Of a stretch of DNA of 64,000 nucleotides, positions 1 through 9,320 are shown piece after piece. Source of the DNA: Porphyrobacter sp. AAP82. GTDB taxonomy: Bacteria > Pseudomonadota > Alphaproteobacteria > Sphingomonadales > Sphingomonadaceae. The stretch lies in assembly GCF_000331285.1 (NCBI RefSeq), contig NZ_ANFX01000035.1:31094-95093 (forward strand), written 5' to 3'. The translations under genes were made by a program, and so were the position numbers. The notes below the pieces were generated by a model. It saw only the letters and a list, made by a program, of their open reading frames with translations. It did not search any database and was not told the DNA's origin. Each line of letters begins with the position of its first letter. Position 1 is the stretch's first letter.

Positions 1-690
1 CACCACATCTCGACCGACGAGGTGTTCGGATCGCTGGGGCCTGCCGACCCGGCCTTTTCCGAGACGACGCCCTATGCGCCGAACTCGCCCTATTCGGCGA
101 GCAAGGCGGCATCCGATCATCTGGTGCGCGCCTATCACCACACCTTCGGGCTGGAGGTCACCACCAGCAACTGCTCGAACAATTACGGGCCCTACCAATA
201 CCCCGAAAAGCTGATCCCGCTGTTCCTTCTCAACGCGCTTCACGGGCGCAATCTGCCGATCTACGGCGACGGGATGAACGTGCGCGACTGGCTGCATGTG
301 GAAGATCATTGCCGCGGGATCGAGGCCTGCCTCGTCACCGGGAAGCCCGGCGAGACCTACAATATCGGCGGCGGGGCGGAACTCCCCAACATGACCGTGA
401 TCGACACTATCTGCGCCGAAGTCGACCGCGCCTTTGCCGAGCTCGAGGGCCTTGCCGAACGCTACCCCGATGCGCCGGCGGCCAAGGGCGAGGCGAGCGC
501 CAGCCTCAAGACCTTCGTCACCGACCGTGCCGGCCACGACCGCCGCTATGCGATCGACGAGACCAAGGCGCGCGGCGAATTGGGCTACGCGCCCGAGCAT
601 GGCTTTGAGGAAGGCCTGCGCCAGACGCTGCGCTGGTACCTCGCCAACGAACACTGGTGGCGGCCGCTGGCCGCAGGAGGCGCTGGATGA
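1..690 (+). CDS. rfbB: dTDP-glucose 4,6-dehydratase, 3' part (5' end outside window)
   Basis: The open frame enters from the window edge, so the true start and about a third of the protein, including the N-terminal Rossmann glycine motif, are missing. The enzyme makes dTDP-4-keto-6-deoxyglucose for dTDP-rhamnose and related sugars in the cytoplasm. Visible hallmarks are TDEVFG at residues 5-10 of the fragment, the YSASK catalytic YxxxK at 31-35, and NNYGPYQ/PEKLIP further on, all typical of RmlB. The C-terminus looks complete. A nine-codon frame (ATGA overlap at 687) follows where rmlD often sits, and no rmlD is present. It is the first sugar-precursor gene of the EPS locus here. The family call is secure; specificity is inferred from motif likeness. 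Confidence 0.93.
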   Translation, partial: HHISTDEVFGSLGPADPAFSETTPYAPNSPYSASKAASDHLVRAYHHTFGLEVTTSNCSNNYGPYQYPEKLIPLFLLNALHGRNLPIYGDGMNVRDWLHVEDHCRGIEACLVTGKPGETYNIGGGAELPNMTVIDTICAEVDRAFAELEGLAERYPDAPAAKGEASASLKTFVTDRAGHDRRYAIDETKARGELGYAPEHGFEEGLRQTLRWYLANEHWWRPLAAGGAG

Positions 691-768
691 CCCACGCAGC
701 GAATTGGCCGCACTGAACAGATCCCTTTACCCGGACCCCATCCGCGGGTTGGCGGCGTTGTAACCCTC

Positions 769-801
769 CCGGCACCGGGCTACACCTGGACCCGGTGCTG
801 G
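769..801. terminator. Inverted repeat between rfbB and gmd
   Basis: Arms at 769-779 and 791-801 pair over 11 positions with one G-T pair, around an 11-base loop; the core GCACCGGG/CCCGGTGC is perfect. No T tract follows. It could attenuate transcription out of the rhamnose genes, or be a leader structure of gmd, whose start lies 33 bases downstream. Confidence 0.4.
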
Positions 802-834
802 CAAGCAGAGCATCAAGCAAAGGCGAAGACGAGA

Positions 835-1896
835 ATGGCCAAGAAAGCACTGATAACTGGGGCAACCGGGCAAGATGGGGCCTATCTGGCGCGACTGCTT
901 CTGGACAAGGGCTATGAAGTCCACGGGGTCAAGCGCCGCTCGTCATCGTTCAACACCGGGCGTATCGAAGACATTTATCAGGACCCGCATGAGGCCGAGC
1001 CCCGGTTTGTGCTGCACTATGGCGACCTGACCGACAGCACCAACCTGATCCGCATCGTGCAGGAAGTGCAGCCGGACGAGATCTACAACCTTGCCGCGCA
1101 AAGCCACGTCGCGGTGAGTTTCGAAACCCCCGAATATACCGCCAACGCCGACGCAATCGGCACGCTGCGCCTACTCGAGGCGATCCGCATTCTCGGGCTC
1201 GAGAAGAAGACCCGGTTCTATCAGGCCTCGACCTCGGAACTCTACGGCCTCGTACAGGAAGTTCCGCAGCGCGAGACCACCCCCTTCTATCCTCGCAGCC
1301 CCTATGCCGCAGCCAAGCTCTATGCCTTCTGGATCACGGTCAACTACCGTGAAGCCTACGGGATGCATGCGTCGAACGGGATCCTCTTCAACCACGAAAG
1401 CCCGCTGCGCGGCGAAACCTTCGTCACCCGCAAGATCACGCGCGCTGCCGCGGCGATTTCGCTTGGCAAGCAGGACCGGCTCTACCTCGGCAACCTCGAT
1501 GCCAAGCGCGACTGGGGCCATGCCAAGGAATATGTGCAAGGCATGTGGCTGATGATGCAGCAGGACGAACCGGACGATTATGTTCTTGCGACCGGCGAGA
1601 CCACCTCGGTGCGCGATTTCGTGCGCTGGGCGTTCGAGGATGTCGGCACCCCGCTCGAGTTTCGCGGGGAGGGGATCGACGAGAAAGGCTACAGCACCAT
1701 CGACGGGCGTTGCCTCGTTGAAGTCGATCCGACCTACTTCCGGCCGACCGAAGTGGATCTGCTGCTCGGCGATCCGGCCAAGGCCCATGCCAAGCTTGGC
1801 TGGACGCACGAGACCAGCGTGCGCGATCTGGCGCGCGAGATGGTTCAGGCCGACCTCAAGCTGATGAGCATGCCTGTCCCCGGCGTGATCCTGTAA
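835..1896 (+). CDS. gmd: GDP-mannose 4,6-dehydratase
   Basis: This enzyme converts GDP-D-mannose to GDP-4-keto-6-deoxymannose, the first committed step to GDP-L-fucose, in the cytoplasm. It has 353 residues, slightly shorter than the roughly 370 of E. coli Gmd. The NADP-binding GATGQDG motif lies at residues 8-14, followed by [12 protein letters not shown] (cofactor contact), SELYG and the YAAAK catalytic YxxxK. It is an extended SDR with a full-length C-terminal substrate domain. fcl starts 4 bases after its stop, so the two are almost certainly co-transcribed and act consecutively. A GDP-rhamnose branch is possible in principle, but the adjacent fcl argues for fucose. Confidence 0.95.
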   Translation: MAKKALITGATGQDGAYLARLLLDKGYEVHGVKRRSSSFNTGRIEDIYQDPHEAEPRFVLHYGDLTDSTNLIRIVQEVQPDEIYNLAAQSHVAVSFETPEYTANADAIGTLRLLEAIRILGLEKKTRFYQASTSELYGLVQEVPQRETTPFYPRSPYAAAKLYAFWITVNYREAYGMHASNGILFNHESPLRGETFVTRKITRAAAAISLGKQDRLYLGNLDAKRDWGHAKEYVQGMWLMMQQDEPDDYVLATGETTSVRDFVRWAFEDVGTPLEFRGEGIDEKGYSTIDGRCLVEVDPTYFRPTEVDLLLGDPAKAHAKLGWTHETSVRDLAREMVQADLKLMSMPVPGVIL

Positions 1897-1899
1897 GCC

Positions 1900-2871
1900 A
1901 TGTCGGGCGAGGCTATCTTCAACCTCAAGGGCAAGCGGGTGTTTGTCGCCGGGCATCGCGGCATGGTCGGCGCCGGGCTCGTGCGTCGTCTGTCACAGGA
2001 AGACTGCGAGCTTGTGACGGCGAGCCGCCAGGAGCTTGACCTGATGGATCAGGCCGCGACACGCGCGTGGTTCGCCGCGCATCGCCCGGAGGTGGTGGTG
2101 GTGGCTGCGGCGAAGGTCGGCGGGATCCTTGCCAACGACACCCAGCCGGCCGATTTTCTCTACGACAACCTGATGATCGAGGCGAACCTCATCGAGGCCG
2201 CGCACCGGCACGATGCCGAAAAGCTGCTGTTCCTCGGCTCGTCCTGCATCTACCCCAAGTTCGCGCCCCAGCCGATGGCGGAGGACGCGCTGCTGACCGG
2301 CAGTCTCGAACCCACCAACGAATGGTATGCGATCGCCAAGATCGCCGGGATCAAGCTGGCGCAGGCCTATCGCAAGCAGCATGGCCGCGACTTCATCTCG
2401 GCAATGCCGACCAATCTCTACGGCCCGGGCGACAATTTCAGCCTGACCTCCAGCCACGTGCTCCCCGCGCTGATCCGCAAGGCGCACGAGGCCAAGCTGG
2501 CGGGCGCGGAGACGATGACGATCTGGGGCACCGGTACGCCGCGCCGCGAGTTCCTGCATGTCGACGATCTGGCCGATGCCTGCGTCTATCTGCTCCAGCA
2601 CTATTCGGGCCACGATCACGTCAATGTCGGCTGCGGCGAGGATATCGCGATCCTCGAACTCAACCGGCTGGTGAACGAGATCGTCGGGTTCACCGGCGAG
2701 ATCGTCCATGATCTGGACAAGCCCGATGGCACCCCGCGCAAGCTGCTCGACACCGAGCGGCTGACCGGCCTTGGCTGGCGGCCGTCGATCGGGCTGCAGG
2801 ACGGCATCGGCCAGACCTACCGATGGTTCCTCGAAAATGCCGACACCGGCAATATTCGCGCGACGGCCTAG
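1900..2871 (+). CDS. fcl: GDP-L-fucose synthase
   Basis: This bifunctional 3,5-epimerase/4-reductase finishes GDP-L-fucose from the Gmd product. It has 323 residues, the normal family length. GHRGMVG near residue 18 binds NADP; SSCIYP, then NEWYAIAK (YxxxK) and MPTNLYGPGDNF are diagnostic of Fcl/WcaG. The C-terminal QTYRWFLEN segment recurs as a separate remnant at 5275-5385. The gene lies directly behind gmd, and a FUT8/NodZ-like fucosyltransferase later in the locus is the likely consumer of the product. Confidence 0.95.
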   Translation: MSGEAIFNLKGKRVFVAGHRGMVGAGLVRRLSQEDCELVTASRQELDLMDQAATRAWFAAHRPEVVVVAAAKVGGILANDTQPADFLYDNLMIEANLIEAAHRHDAEKLLFLGSSCIYPKFAPQPMAEDALLTGSLEPTNEWYAIAKIAGIKLAQAYRKQHGRDFISAMPTNLYGPGDNFSLTSSHVLPALIRKAHEAKLAGAETMTIWGTGTPRREFLHVDDLADACVYLLQHYSGHDHVNVGCGEDIAILELNRLVNEIVGFTGEIVHDLDKPDGTPRKLLDTERLTGLGWRPSIGLQDGIGQTYRWFLENADTGNIRATA

Positions 2872-2955
2872 TAGCCTTGGCCAGGGTCATGAGCAGGGAA
2901 AAGTCATGGAGCATCGCCGTCTCCTCAAACGTAACGAACGACAATGGAGGTCCGT

Positions 2956-3720
2956 ATGAACGCAGATGATTTCTCGCTGATCGCGGCTGTCAACAACGAC
3001 GAAATTCTCGCAGGATGCCTCGCGCGCTCCCCCGACGTGGTCTCGGGGCGGCTGAACCTGACAGTCATCCGCGGGGCCCGCTGCATGGCCGAAGCCTACA
3101 ATGAGGGCCTAGCAACAACGCGTGCAAAGTATGCCTTGATGGCGCATCAAGACGTCTATCTCCCTCAGGGATGGCTCGACATTGCGATGGAAAAGATCGC
3201 CGCTCTGAATGTTGCGCATCCTGACTGGATGGTTGCCGGCCCCTACGGTGTCCGGAAAGACGGTTCGCATATCGGGCGCGTCTGGGATGTCGGGATCGGC
3301 CGGGAACTGGGCACGGTGGGATTTGCGCCAACTCCGATCGTCTCGCTGGACGAGCTGCTGCTCATTCTACGGCGCGACTGTGACTACCGCTTTGACGAAA
3401 CCCTGCCCGATTTCCACTTGTACGGCACCGATCTGGTGCAGACCGGTTTGCAAATGGGCAGATCCGCGTGGGCTATCGAAATCCCGGTCGTTCATAACAG
3501 CCAACCGGTCGCGACCCTTAACGGCGGCTACACGCAAGCCTATCGCTTTATGGTGAAGAAATGGGCGAAGGCCCTGCCCATTCCGACAACTGTCGCTTCG
3601 GTCACGCGTAATCCGATCCCGCTTGCACTGGAAAAATGGCGCAGGCGCCATATTCCCGCGCGAAAGGGGCGGTTGCTTGCGGACTCGGTCGAAGTGGCCC
3701 GCTTGGCGCGTTATGAGTAA
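2956..3720 (+). CDS. StrF-like family 2 glycosyltransferase (copy 1)
   Basis: A 254-residue cytoplasmic glycosyltransferase of the StrF/Glyco_tranf_2_5 type. I start it at the ATG following GGAGG (2945-2949) rather than at an in-frame ATG four codons earlier. Visible features are AAVNNDEIL near the N-terminus, the HQDVYLPQGW acidic motif in the position of a GT-A DxD, and DFHLYGTDLVQ. A second copy at 10000-10788 shares these three blocks and the HNS-PV-T-GGY segment. Donor and acceptor are unknown. It is followed after 32 bases by a flippase gene, and both look richer in A/T than the flanking genes, suggesting they arrived together. Confidence 0.8.
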   Translation: MNADDFSLIAAVNNDEILAGCLARSPDVVSGRLNLTVIRGARCMAEAYNEGLATTRAKYALMAHQDVYLPQGWLDIAMEKIAALNVAHPDWMVAGPYGVRKDGSHIGRVWDVGIGRELGTVGFAPTPIVSLDELLLILRRDCDYRFDETLPDFHLYGTDLVQTGLQMGRSAWAIEIPVVHNSQPVATLNGGYTQAYRFMVKKWAKALPIPTTVASVTRNPIPLALEKWRRRHIPARKGRLLADSVEVARLARYE

Positions 3721-3752
3721 TCCCCGATCCCGGAAGGTTTTGGTACCGTAGC

Positions 3753-5204
3753 ATGCGTCTTCTTCGCAACAGCCTTTACACCCTGACGAGTTCTGTTCTC
3801 CCGGCGATCATATCCGTCGTAACGATACCGTTTTTCGTTACGCAGATAGGGGCCGAACGGTACGGCGTGCTTTCGATCGCATGGCTGGTTCTGGGCTATT
3901 TCGGTTCGGCCGATTTCGGGATCGGGCGCGCAATCACGCAAAGGATTGCCGCGATGAGAGCGTCGGGGGAAGGTTCTCCCTCGGATGCTGTTTGCTCTGC
4001 CTTACTTGCCATGGCAGGGTTTGGTTTGATTACCGCCATATTATTGTTTATATTCACAAATTGGTATTTCGCAGGACCGTTCGAAACTTACGAGGGGTTG
4101 CGGTCAGAGGCGCTCAAAGCGGTCTGGATCCTCGCGCTTTGCAGCATCGTTGTCGGTTTGAATGGCGTTCTGGCCGGCGCCCTGATGGGCTATGAAGAAT
4201 TCGGTGTGCTCGCGATCAGCAATGCTATCTCCAATTCAGTGATCGTGCTCTTCCCGCTCGCTACGGCTTATTTGTATTCCATCGAAATCTCGTATCTTAT
4301 CGCCTCTGCCTTGCTTGCGCGGAGCCTTGGTGCAGCGCTTCTTACAATTAACGTTTGGCGGAAGTTTTTCAAACACCGTCTCGCTAAGTTCTCGCATGAG
4401 GAGTTGAAGCCGCTGCTCGGTTTCGGGCTGTGGGTGATGGTGTCCTCGCTGATCGGGCCGCTAATGCTCTTCGTGGATCGCTTCGTGATCGGCGCCTATC
4501 TTGGTGCGCTTGCGGTTGCGGCCTATGCGATCCCATACCAGATCGCCTCTCGGACACTGCTTGTGCCCGTCGCGATCACACAGGCGCTCTATCCACGGTT
4601 CGCCGCAGAAGATGGCGCCCTTGCAAAAGCGCGATGCGCGGAGTTCGCTGTTTTTGTCGGGCAGTTTTTCGCATTGATTTCAATCGTGTTAATTTGCTTG
4701 GCTGAGCCGCTCTTGCGACTTTGGCTTGGTGACTTGCTCGATCCCAGATCGGTTCTCGTCGCACAGGTGCTCATGATTGGATTCTGGGCAAATGCCATCG
4801 CCTTTGTCCCGTTCGCGTATCTGCAGGCGCGCGGAAATCCCGGATTCACCGCGATTTTACACACTCTCGAACTGCCGGTGTTTCTGACTTTACTCTGGGC
4901 ATTCGGCACAAGCTTTGGATTGACTGGATTTGCCATAGCGTTTTCGGCGCGCTGCATTATCGACTGCGCGGCGTTGATGCAAAAGTCGTCGATCTTGTGG
5001 TCCATGCAGACCGCAAAGCTTGGCGTTACGGCCGTGTTTTTGAGCGCCAGCTTCCTAGTCGGCACTTTATCCGATAGCTTTGTCACCATGTTGGTGTGGA
5101 CCGCCCTGCTGTTCGTAGGGGTTTTTGCTGCAATGCTCTTCCAGATGCCTGCAGGTCTGCGCGTTACGATAAGAAGTCTGGCATGGGCTAGGCGTTTTGG
5201 GTAA
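3753..5204 (+). CDS. Oligosaccharide flippase, Wzx/PST family (copy 1)
   Basis: A 483-residue polytopic inner-membrane protein with about 12-14 hydrophobic segments and the common N-terminal pattern of PST exporters (FVTQIGAERYGVLSIAWLV, then FGIGRAITQRI). It presumably flips lipid-linked EPS repeat units to the periplasm. Codon use is visibly less GC-biased than in neighbouring genes (many TTA, ATA, TTT and ATT codons around 4020-4080 and 4660-4700), consistent with acquisition from elsewhere together with the preceding glycosyltransferase. A second flippase lies at 7869. Which one serves the polymer made today cannot be told from sequence. Confidence 0.85.
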   Translation: MRLLRNSLYTLTSSVLPAIISVVTIPFFVTQIGAERYGVLSIAWLVLGYFGSADFGIGRAITQRIAAMRASGEGSPSDAVCSALLAMAGFGLITAILLFIFTNWYFAGPFETYEGLRSEALKAVWILALCSIVVGLNGVLAGALMGYEEFGVLAISNAISNSVIVLFPLATAYLYSIEISYLIASALLARSLGAALLTINVWRKFFKHRLAKFSHEELKPLLGFGLWVMVSSLIGPLMLFVDRFVIGAYLGALAVAAYAIPYQIASRTLLVPVAITQALYPRFAAEDGALAKARCAEFAVFVGQFFALISIVLICLAEPLLRLWLGDLLDPRSVLVAQVLMIGFWANAIAFVPFAYLQARGNPGFTAILHTLELPVFLTLLWAFGTSFGLTGFAIAFSARCIIDCAALMQKSSILWSMQTAKLGVTAVFLSASFLVGTLSDSFVTMLVWTALLFVGVFAAMLFQMPAGLRVTIRSLAWARRFG

Positions 5205-5274
5205 TTTGTGCTGCCATGAATTGGAGAGCAGGGATCGCGGTTGGGCTAAGGCGTCAAAGCGCAGTGGCGCGCAA

Positions 5275-5385
5275 ATGTTAGGCTGTGCGCCTAGGCCGAC
5301 GATTCGCGTTCCCGAAGGGACCGCCCAGACCTACCAGTGGTTCCTCGAGATGGTCGAAGCCGGCAACATCCGGGAAACCGTGTAG
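5275..5385 (+). pseudogene. Remnant of the 3' end of a second GDP-L-fucose synthase gene
   Basis: The last 26 codons before the stop at 5383 encode a tail containing QTYQWFLE and AGNIRETV. By eye this matches the intact fcl C-terminus (QTYRWFLE, TGNIRATA) at about 13 of 26 positions in the same register, with a GCAPRPTI segment upstream matching GWRPSI. The rest of the enzyme is absent. The copies differ too much for a recent duplication, so this looks like the stump of a former resident fcl. The following gene starts 2 bases after its stop, as expected if a real gene once ended here. Confidence 0.75.
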
Positions 5386-5386
5386 C

Positions 5387-6616
5387 ATGGAGGACGCATC
5401 CCCTCCCGATCTCGCGACGCGACCGGCGCTGCATGTCGGTTTGCTGTGGCACACCTTCCTGTCCGAGAACCTCGGCGTGGGCGCGCTCACGATCGCCAAT
5501 TCGAACCTCATTGCGAACGCGGTGATCAAGGCCGGCTACCGTCCGGTGTTCCACCTGATCGGCTCGCGCGGGACCTATGACTACACTGCTGAGAGCCCCT
5601 ACGAGAGCACCTTCACCAATGTCGGCTACAAGGCGATGGCCAATCCCTTTTCCAGCCTGCACAGCCAGTTCCGCCGCTGCGACATCGTGTTCGACATCGG
5701 CGCGGGCTACCGCTTCTCCGACATATATCCTTGGTCGCGCTTCAACCTGATCCTGTCGTCCAAGTTCGCGACGCGGCTGGCGGGGACGAAGCTGGTGCTG
5801 AGCCCGCAAACCATCGGCCCGTTCTTCTCCAAGCGCGCGAAATTCGCCGCGAGCGAGGCGCTGTCGCTCGCCAGCGCGGTGTTCGCGCGCGACGAGACCT
5901 CGCTGGCGCTGCTGGAGACTATGGGCTTCGCCGATAAGTCGAGCCTGACGACCGATGTGGCTTTCGCGCTGCCGTTCACCATGCCGGCGGACAAGGACAG
6001 CCGCGATCTGGCCAAGGGGCCGATCAAGGTAGGGGTCAATGTCTCGGCGCTGCTCTATCGCCGCGACCTTTCGCAGGGCGACAAGATCGCGCTGGCTGCC
6101 GATTATCCGGCGCTGATCGACACCATCTTTGACCGCCTCACCGCCGATCCCCGGGTCGAGCTGCATCTGGTGCCGCACGTGCTGGCGCACACAATGCCCT
6201 ACGAGGATGACTATGCGGTCTCGGAAATGCTCAAGGAGCGCTACCCCGCCGCGATCCTGCCGCCGCGCTTTGCCGGGCCGTCGCAGGCCAAGACCTATAT
6301 CGCCGGGCTCGATCTGCTGCTCGGCAGCCGGCTGCACGCGACCATAGCGGCGATCTCCTCGGGCACCGCGGTGCTGTCGCTGGGCTACAGCCGCAAGTTC
6401 AACGGGCTGTTCGGCTCGCTCGGCTACCACTGGAACTCGGATCTGACCGCCGAGAGCAACGCGGCGATCCTCGAAAAGTTCGATGCGGCGATGGCCGATC
6501 TGCCGACGGTGCGGCGCGAAGCCGTGGCCGCCAATGCCGAGGCGCAGCAGCGGCTGGGCAATTACACCGCCTTCGTTGACCGCACGATTGCCGATCTGGT
6601 GGCGAAGAATGCTTGA
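5387..6616 (+). CDS. Polysaccharide pyruvyl transferase family protein
   Basis: A 409-residue protein of the pyruvyl transferase superfamily (WcaK/CsaB-like), which adds ketal pyruvate to sugars from phosphoenolpyruvate or does related GT-B-like transfer. Seen: an early HTFLSENLGVGALTIAN segment, KLVLSPQTIGPFF in the middle, a DVAFALP block and the C-terminal LLGSRLHATIAAISSGTAVLSL stretch, whose SRLH is typical of the family. The start is the ATG 2 bases after the fcl remnant; longer in-frame extensions would run through that remnant. It overlaps the next gene by 8 bases. Pairing with an FrhB-like protein recurs in EPS clusters and suggests joint modification of one sugar. Confidence 0.85.
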   Translation: MEDASPPDLATRPALHVGLLWHTFLSENLGVGALTIANSNLIANAVIKAGYRPVFHLIGSRGTYDYTAESPYESTFTNVGYKAMANPFSSLHSQFRRCDIVFDIGAGYRFSDIYPWSRFNLILSSKFATRLAGTKLVLSPQTIGPFFSKRAKFAASEALSLASAVFARDETSLALLETMGFADKSSLTTDVAFALPFTMPADKDSRDLAKGPIKVGVNVSALLYRRDLSQGDKIALAADYPALIDTIFDRLTADPRVELHLVPHVLAHTMPYEDDYAVSEMLKERYPAAILPPRFAGPSQAKTYIAGLDLLLGSRLHATIAAISSGTAVLSLGYSRKFNGLFGSLGYHWNSDLTAESNAAILEKFDAAMADLPTVRREAVAANAEAQQRLGNYTAFVDRTIADLVAKNA

Positions 6617-7844
6617 TGTCGAAACCATCGCGGCGGGCGGGCTGTGTTCGGGCTGCGGGATGTGCGCGAGGCTCGGAACGCCGGGCGATCCCGCCTTTGC
6701 CATGCGTGACACGGCAGAGGGCTATCGCCGCCCGGTCAGCCTGCGCCCTGCGACCCGCGAGGAGAAAGCGCTGGTCGATGCCGTGTGCCCCGGCGCGCGG
6801 ATCGCGCATGATCCGGCCAGCATGGAAGCGGATTACCATCAGGTATGGGGCCCGCTGGTCGAGACCCGGCTCGGCTGGAGCAGCGATCCGGCTTTGCGCC
6901 GCAACGCCTCCTCGGGCGGGGCGCTGTCGGCGATCCTCACCCACCTGCTGGCCTCGGGCGAGGCGGATTACGTGGTGCAGACCGCCGCCGATCGCACCGC
7001 GCCGATCCGCAACGCCCTGACCATCAGCACTGCGGCTGAGGACGTGTTCCGGGCAGCGGGATCACGTTATGCGCCGTCCTCGCCGCTGGAGGATATCGGC
7101 GCGCGGCTCGATGCGCCGGGGCGGTTTGTGTTCGTCGGCAAGCCTTGCGACGTCGCTGGCCTGCGCCAGCTGGCGCGGCACGATCCGCGGGTCGATGCCA
7201 AGGTGCCCTACATGATCGCCTTCATGTGCGCGGGCGTGCCCAGCTATGGCGGCACTACGGCGCTGCTCAAGGCGATGGGGGTGGAGGACGAAAGCGCGGT
7301 CACCGCCTTCCGCTATCGCGGTGACGGCTGGCCCGGCTTTGCCACTGCCGTATTGGCGGACGGGCGCAAGTTCACCATGGATTACGACACCAGCTGGGGC
7401 ACGATCCTCAACCGGCACCTGCAGTTCCGCTGCAAGATCTGCCCTGACGGGATCGGCGAGTTTGCCGACATCGTCTGCGCCGACGGCTGGCATTGCGATG
7501 AACAGGGCAATCCGCTGTTCGACGAGCAGGACGGCCGCAGCCTGCTGATCACCCGCACCGCCAAGGGCGAGGCGCTGGTCGGCCGTGCGGTCGCCGCCGG
7601 AGGCCTCGTCACCGAACCCACGCAGATCGCGCAGATCGCGCACATGCAGCCGTTTCAGGCGCGCCGCAAAGGGCTGGTGCTGTCGCGGGTGGCGGCAATG
7701 GTGCTGACCGGCCGGCGCCGGCCGCGCTTTGCCGGCCTCGCGCTGGCTGGCAATGCGCGCAAGCTCGGGGCGAAAGAGAACCTGCGCAGCTTCCTCGGCA
7801 CCTTGCGCCGTCTGGTCGCCGGGATCGGGAAACCGCTGTCGTGA
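6609..7844 (+). CDS. Coenzyme F420 hydrogenase/dehydrogenase beta-subunit (FrhB) family protein
   Basis: A 411-residue iron-sulfur flavoprotein of the FrhB/FdhB family. Seen: CSGCGMC near residue 14 as part of a cluster site, RNASSGGALSAIL (flavin/substrate region), VGKPCDVAGLRQL, and CKICPDGIGEFADIVCADGW as a second cysteine cluster. In archaea such proteins reduce F420, but copies in bacterial EPS loci are associated with pyruvyl transferases and have no established F420 role. The start at 6609 overlaps the pyruvyl transferase stop by 8 bases, so translation is coupled. I infer a redox step on the polymer or its precursor; the reaction is unknown. Confidence 0.82.
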   Translation: MLDVETIAAGGLCSGCGMCARLGTPGDPAFAMRDTAEGYRRPVSLRPATREEKALVDAVCPGARIAHDPASMEADYHQVWGPLVETRLGWSSDPALRRNASSGGALSAILTHLLASGEADYVVQTAADRTAPIRNALTISTAAEDVFRAAGSRYAPSSPLEDIGARLDAPGRFVFVGKPCDVAGLRQLARHDPRVDAKVPYMIAFMCAGVPSYGGTTALLKAMGVEDESAVTAFRYRGDGWPGFATAVLADGRKFTMDYDTSWGTILNRHLQFRCKICPDGIGEFADIVCADGWHCDEQGNPLFDEQDGRSLLITRTAKGEALVGRAVAAGGLVTEPTQIAQIAHMQPFQARRKGLVLSRVAAMVLTGRRRPRFAGLALAGNARKLGAKENLRSFLGTLRRLVAGIGKPLS

Positions 7845-7868
7845 CCGGCGGGCGGGCCGGATAGGATC

Positions 7869-9320
7869 GTGGTGCGGGGCCGTTTCAGCAGTGCGGGGCT
7901 GACGCTCGGGCTCGGCTATGTCGGCGAACATGGCCTGCTGTTCCTGGGCACGGTCCTGATCGCGCGTCTGCTCGGCCCGGAATATTTCGGGATCAGCGTC
8001 ACCTTCCTCCTGGTGACCAGCACCATTGCGCTGATCAGCGATCTCGGCATCGAGAAATATGTGATCCAGGCGCGCGAGGAGGAGCTCGGCGCGACCATGC
8101 CGACGCTGGCGAGCCTGCTGCTGGCGCGCGGGCCGACGATGGCGCTGGTGATCCTCGCGCTGTCGGGCTGGATCGCGGCGCGGTTCGGCAATCCGGAACT
8201 GGGCTGGTTCTATGCCTGCGCGGCGGCGATTCCGGCGATCGAGGGGCTGCGCCATCTCGATCCGCTGGTGCAGCAGCGCTCGATGCGCTTTGCGACCTAT
8301 GTGAAGATGCAGCTTGGCGGGCTGGTGCACGGGGTGCTGCTCACCATCGTGCTGGCGGCAGTGACCAAGAGCTACACCGCGATCATCGCGGGCTGCCTTG
8401 CGACCTCGGAGATCTCGGTCGCGCTGTCGCACATCCTCGCGCGCACGCCCTACCGCCTCGGGCTCGCCCGTGAGGCGCTGAAGCCGGTGCTCACCTATGG
8501 CTGGCCGTTGCTGCTCAATGGTGGGGTGATCTTCCTTGCGACGCAGGGCGACCGGATCGTAATCGGCACGCTCAAGGGCATGGCGGACCTTGCCGGCTAT
8601 GTCGCGGTTGCCGCGCTGACCGGCGGGGCGAGCATCTTTCTGGCGCGGCTGTTCGGCAATCTGTGCCTGCCGCTGCTCTCCGAAGCGCGCGACAATGCGG
8701 CGATGTATGCCGAACGCTGCCGCACCACGGGCGCGGCCTCGCTGCTGATGCTGTCTGCCACGCTGGTGCCGATTGCGGTCATCGGCGCGCCGATCGTGGT
8801 GCTGCTGTTCGGTGCCGGGTACAAGACCGCGCCGCTGCTGGTGGCCTTCCTCGCCATTCAGGCTGCCGCGACCGTGCTGCGCGCGTGGTGCGTGTCCATC
8901 TCACTCAGCGTCAGCGGTACGAGCGACATTCTCGCCAATAACCTGCTGCGGATCATCGGGCTGGGCGGGGCCTTCGTCGCCCTGTCGATGGGGCACGGCG
9001 TGGTGTGGGTTGCGGGGTTCATGTGTGCGGGCGATGTGGCGGCGACCTTCCTGTCGCTGTATCAGGTGACCCGCCGGACCACTGCCGCGGCCCGCCCGGC
9101 GGTGTTCTTCGGCACCATGTTTGCCGTTCTGGCCGGACTCGTGCTGACGGTGCAGGCGCTGATCGATCCCTATGCGGGATGGGCTGTGCCGCTGCAGGCG
9201 GCGGTGCTGTGCAGCGGGGCGGGTGTGGCCGCCGTCCTCTCCGCCTCGACAGACCTTCGCCGCCGTCTGCAAGGTGGCGCGACGCAAATTTTCAAGATCG
9301 CCAAGCGAAAGGATGGATGA
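7869..9320 (+). CDS. Oligosaccharide flippase, Wzx/PST family (copy 2)
   Basis: A 483-residue multi-spanning inner-membrane protein with about 12-14 hydrophobic helices and the PST exporter N-terminus (GPEYFGISVTFLLVTSTIALISDLGIEKYVIQ). It starts at GTG 7869, with a second GTG immediately after; AGGA at 7863 is the only purine-rich site and suits the second GTG slightly better. Unlike the first flippase, its GC-rich codon use matches the surrounding genes. Its stop overlaps the start of the methyltransferase (ATGA at 9317). It likely exports the repeat unit modified by the preceding pyruvyl transferase/FrhB pair. Confidence 0.86.
   Translation: MVRGRFSSAGLTLGLGYVGEHGLLFLGTVLIARLLGPEYFGISVTFLLVTSTIALISDLGIEKYVIQAREEELGATMPTLASLLLARGPTMALVILALSGWIAARFGNPELGWFYACAAAIPAIEGLRHLDPLVQQRSMRFATYVKMQLGGLVHGVLLTIVLAAVTKSYTAIIAGCLATSEISVALSHILARTPYRLGLAREALKPVLTYGWPLLLNGGVIFLATQGDRIVIGTLKGMADLAGYVAVAALTGGASIFLARLFGNLCLPLLSEARDNAAMYAERCRTTGAASLLMLSATLVPIAVIGAPIVVLLFGAGYKTAPLLVAFLAIQAAATVLRAWCVSISLSVSGTSDILANNLLRIIGLGGAFVALSMGHGVVWVAGFMCAGDVAATFLSLYQVTRRTTAAARPAVFFGTMFAVLAGLVLTVQALIDPYAGWAVPLQAAVLCSGAGVAAVLSASTDLRRRLQGGATQIFKIAKRKDG

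Noticed and set aside
5197..5385. A 62-residue protein gene starting at 5197
   Set aside because: Only the last ~35 codons have any similarity (to Fcl); the first part overlaps the flippase 3' end and is not protein-like. Treated as a remnant.
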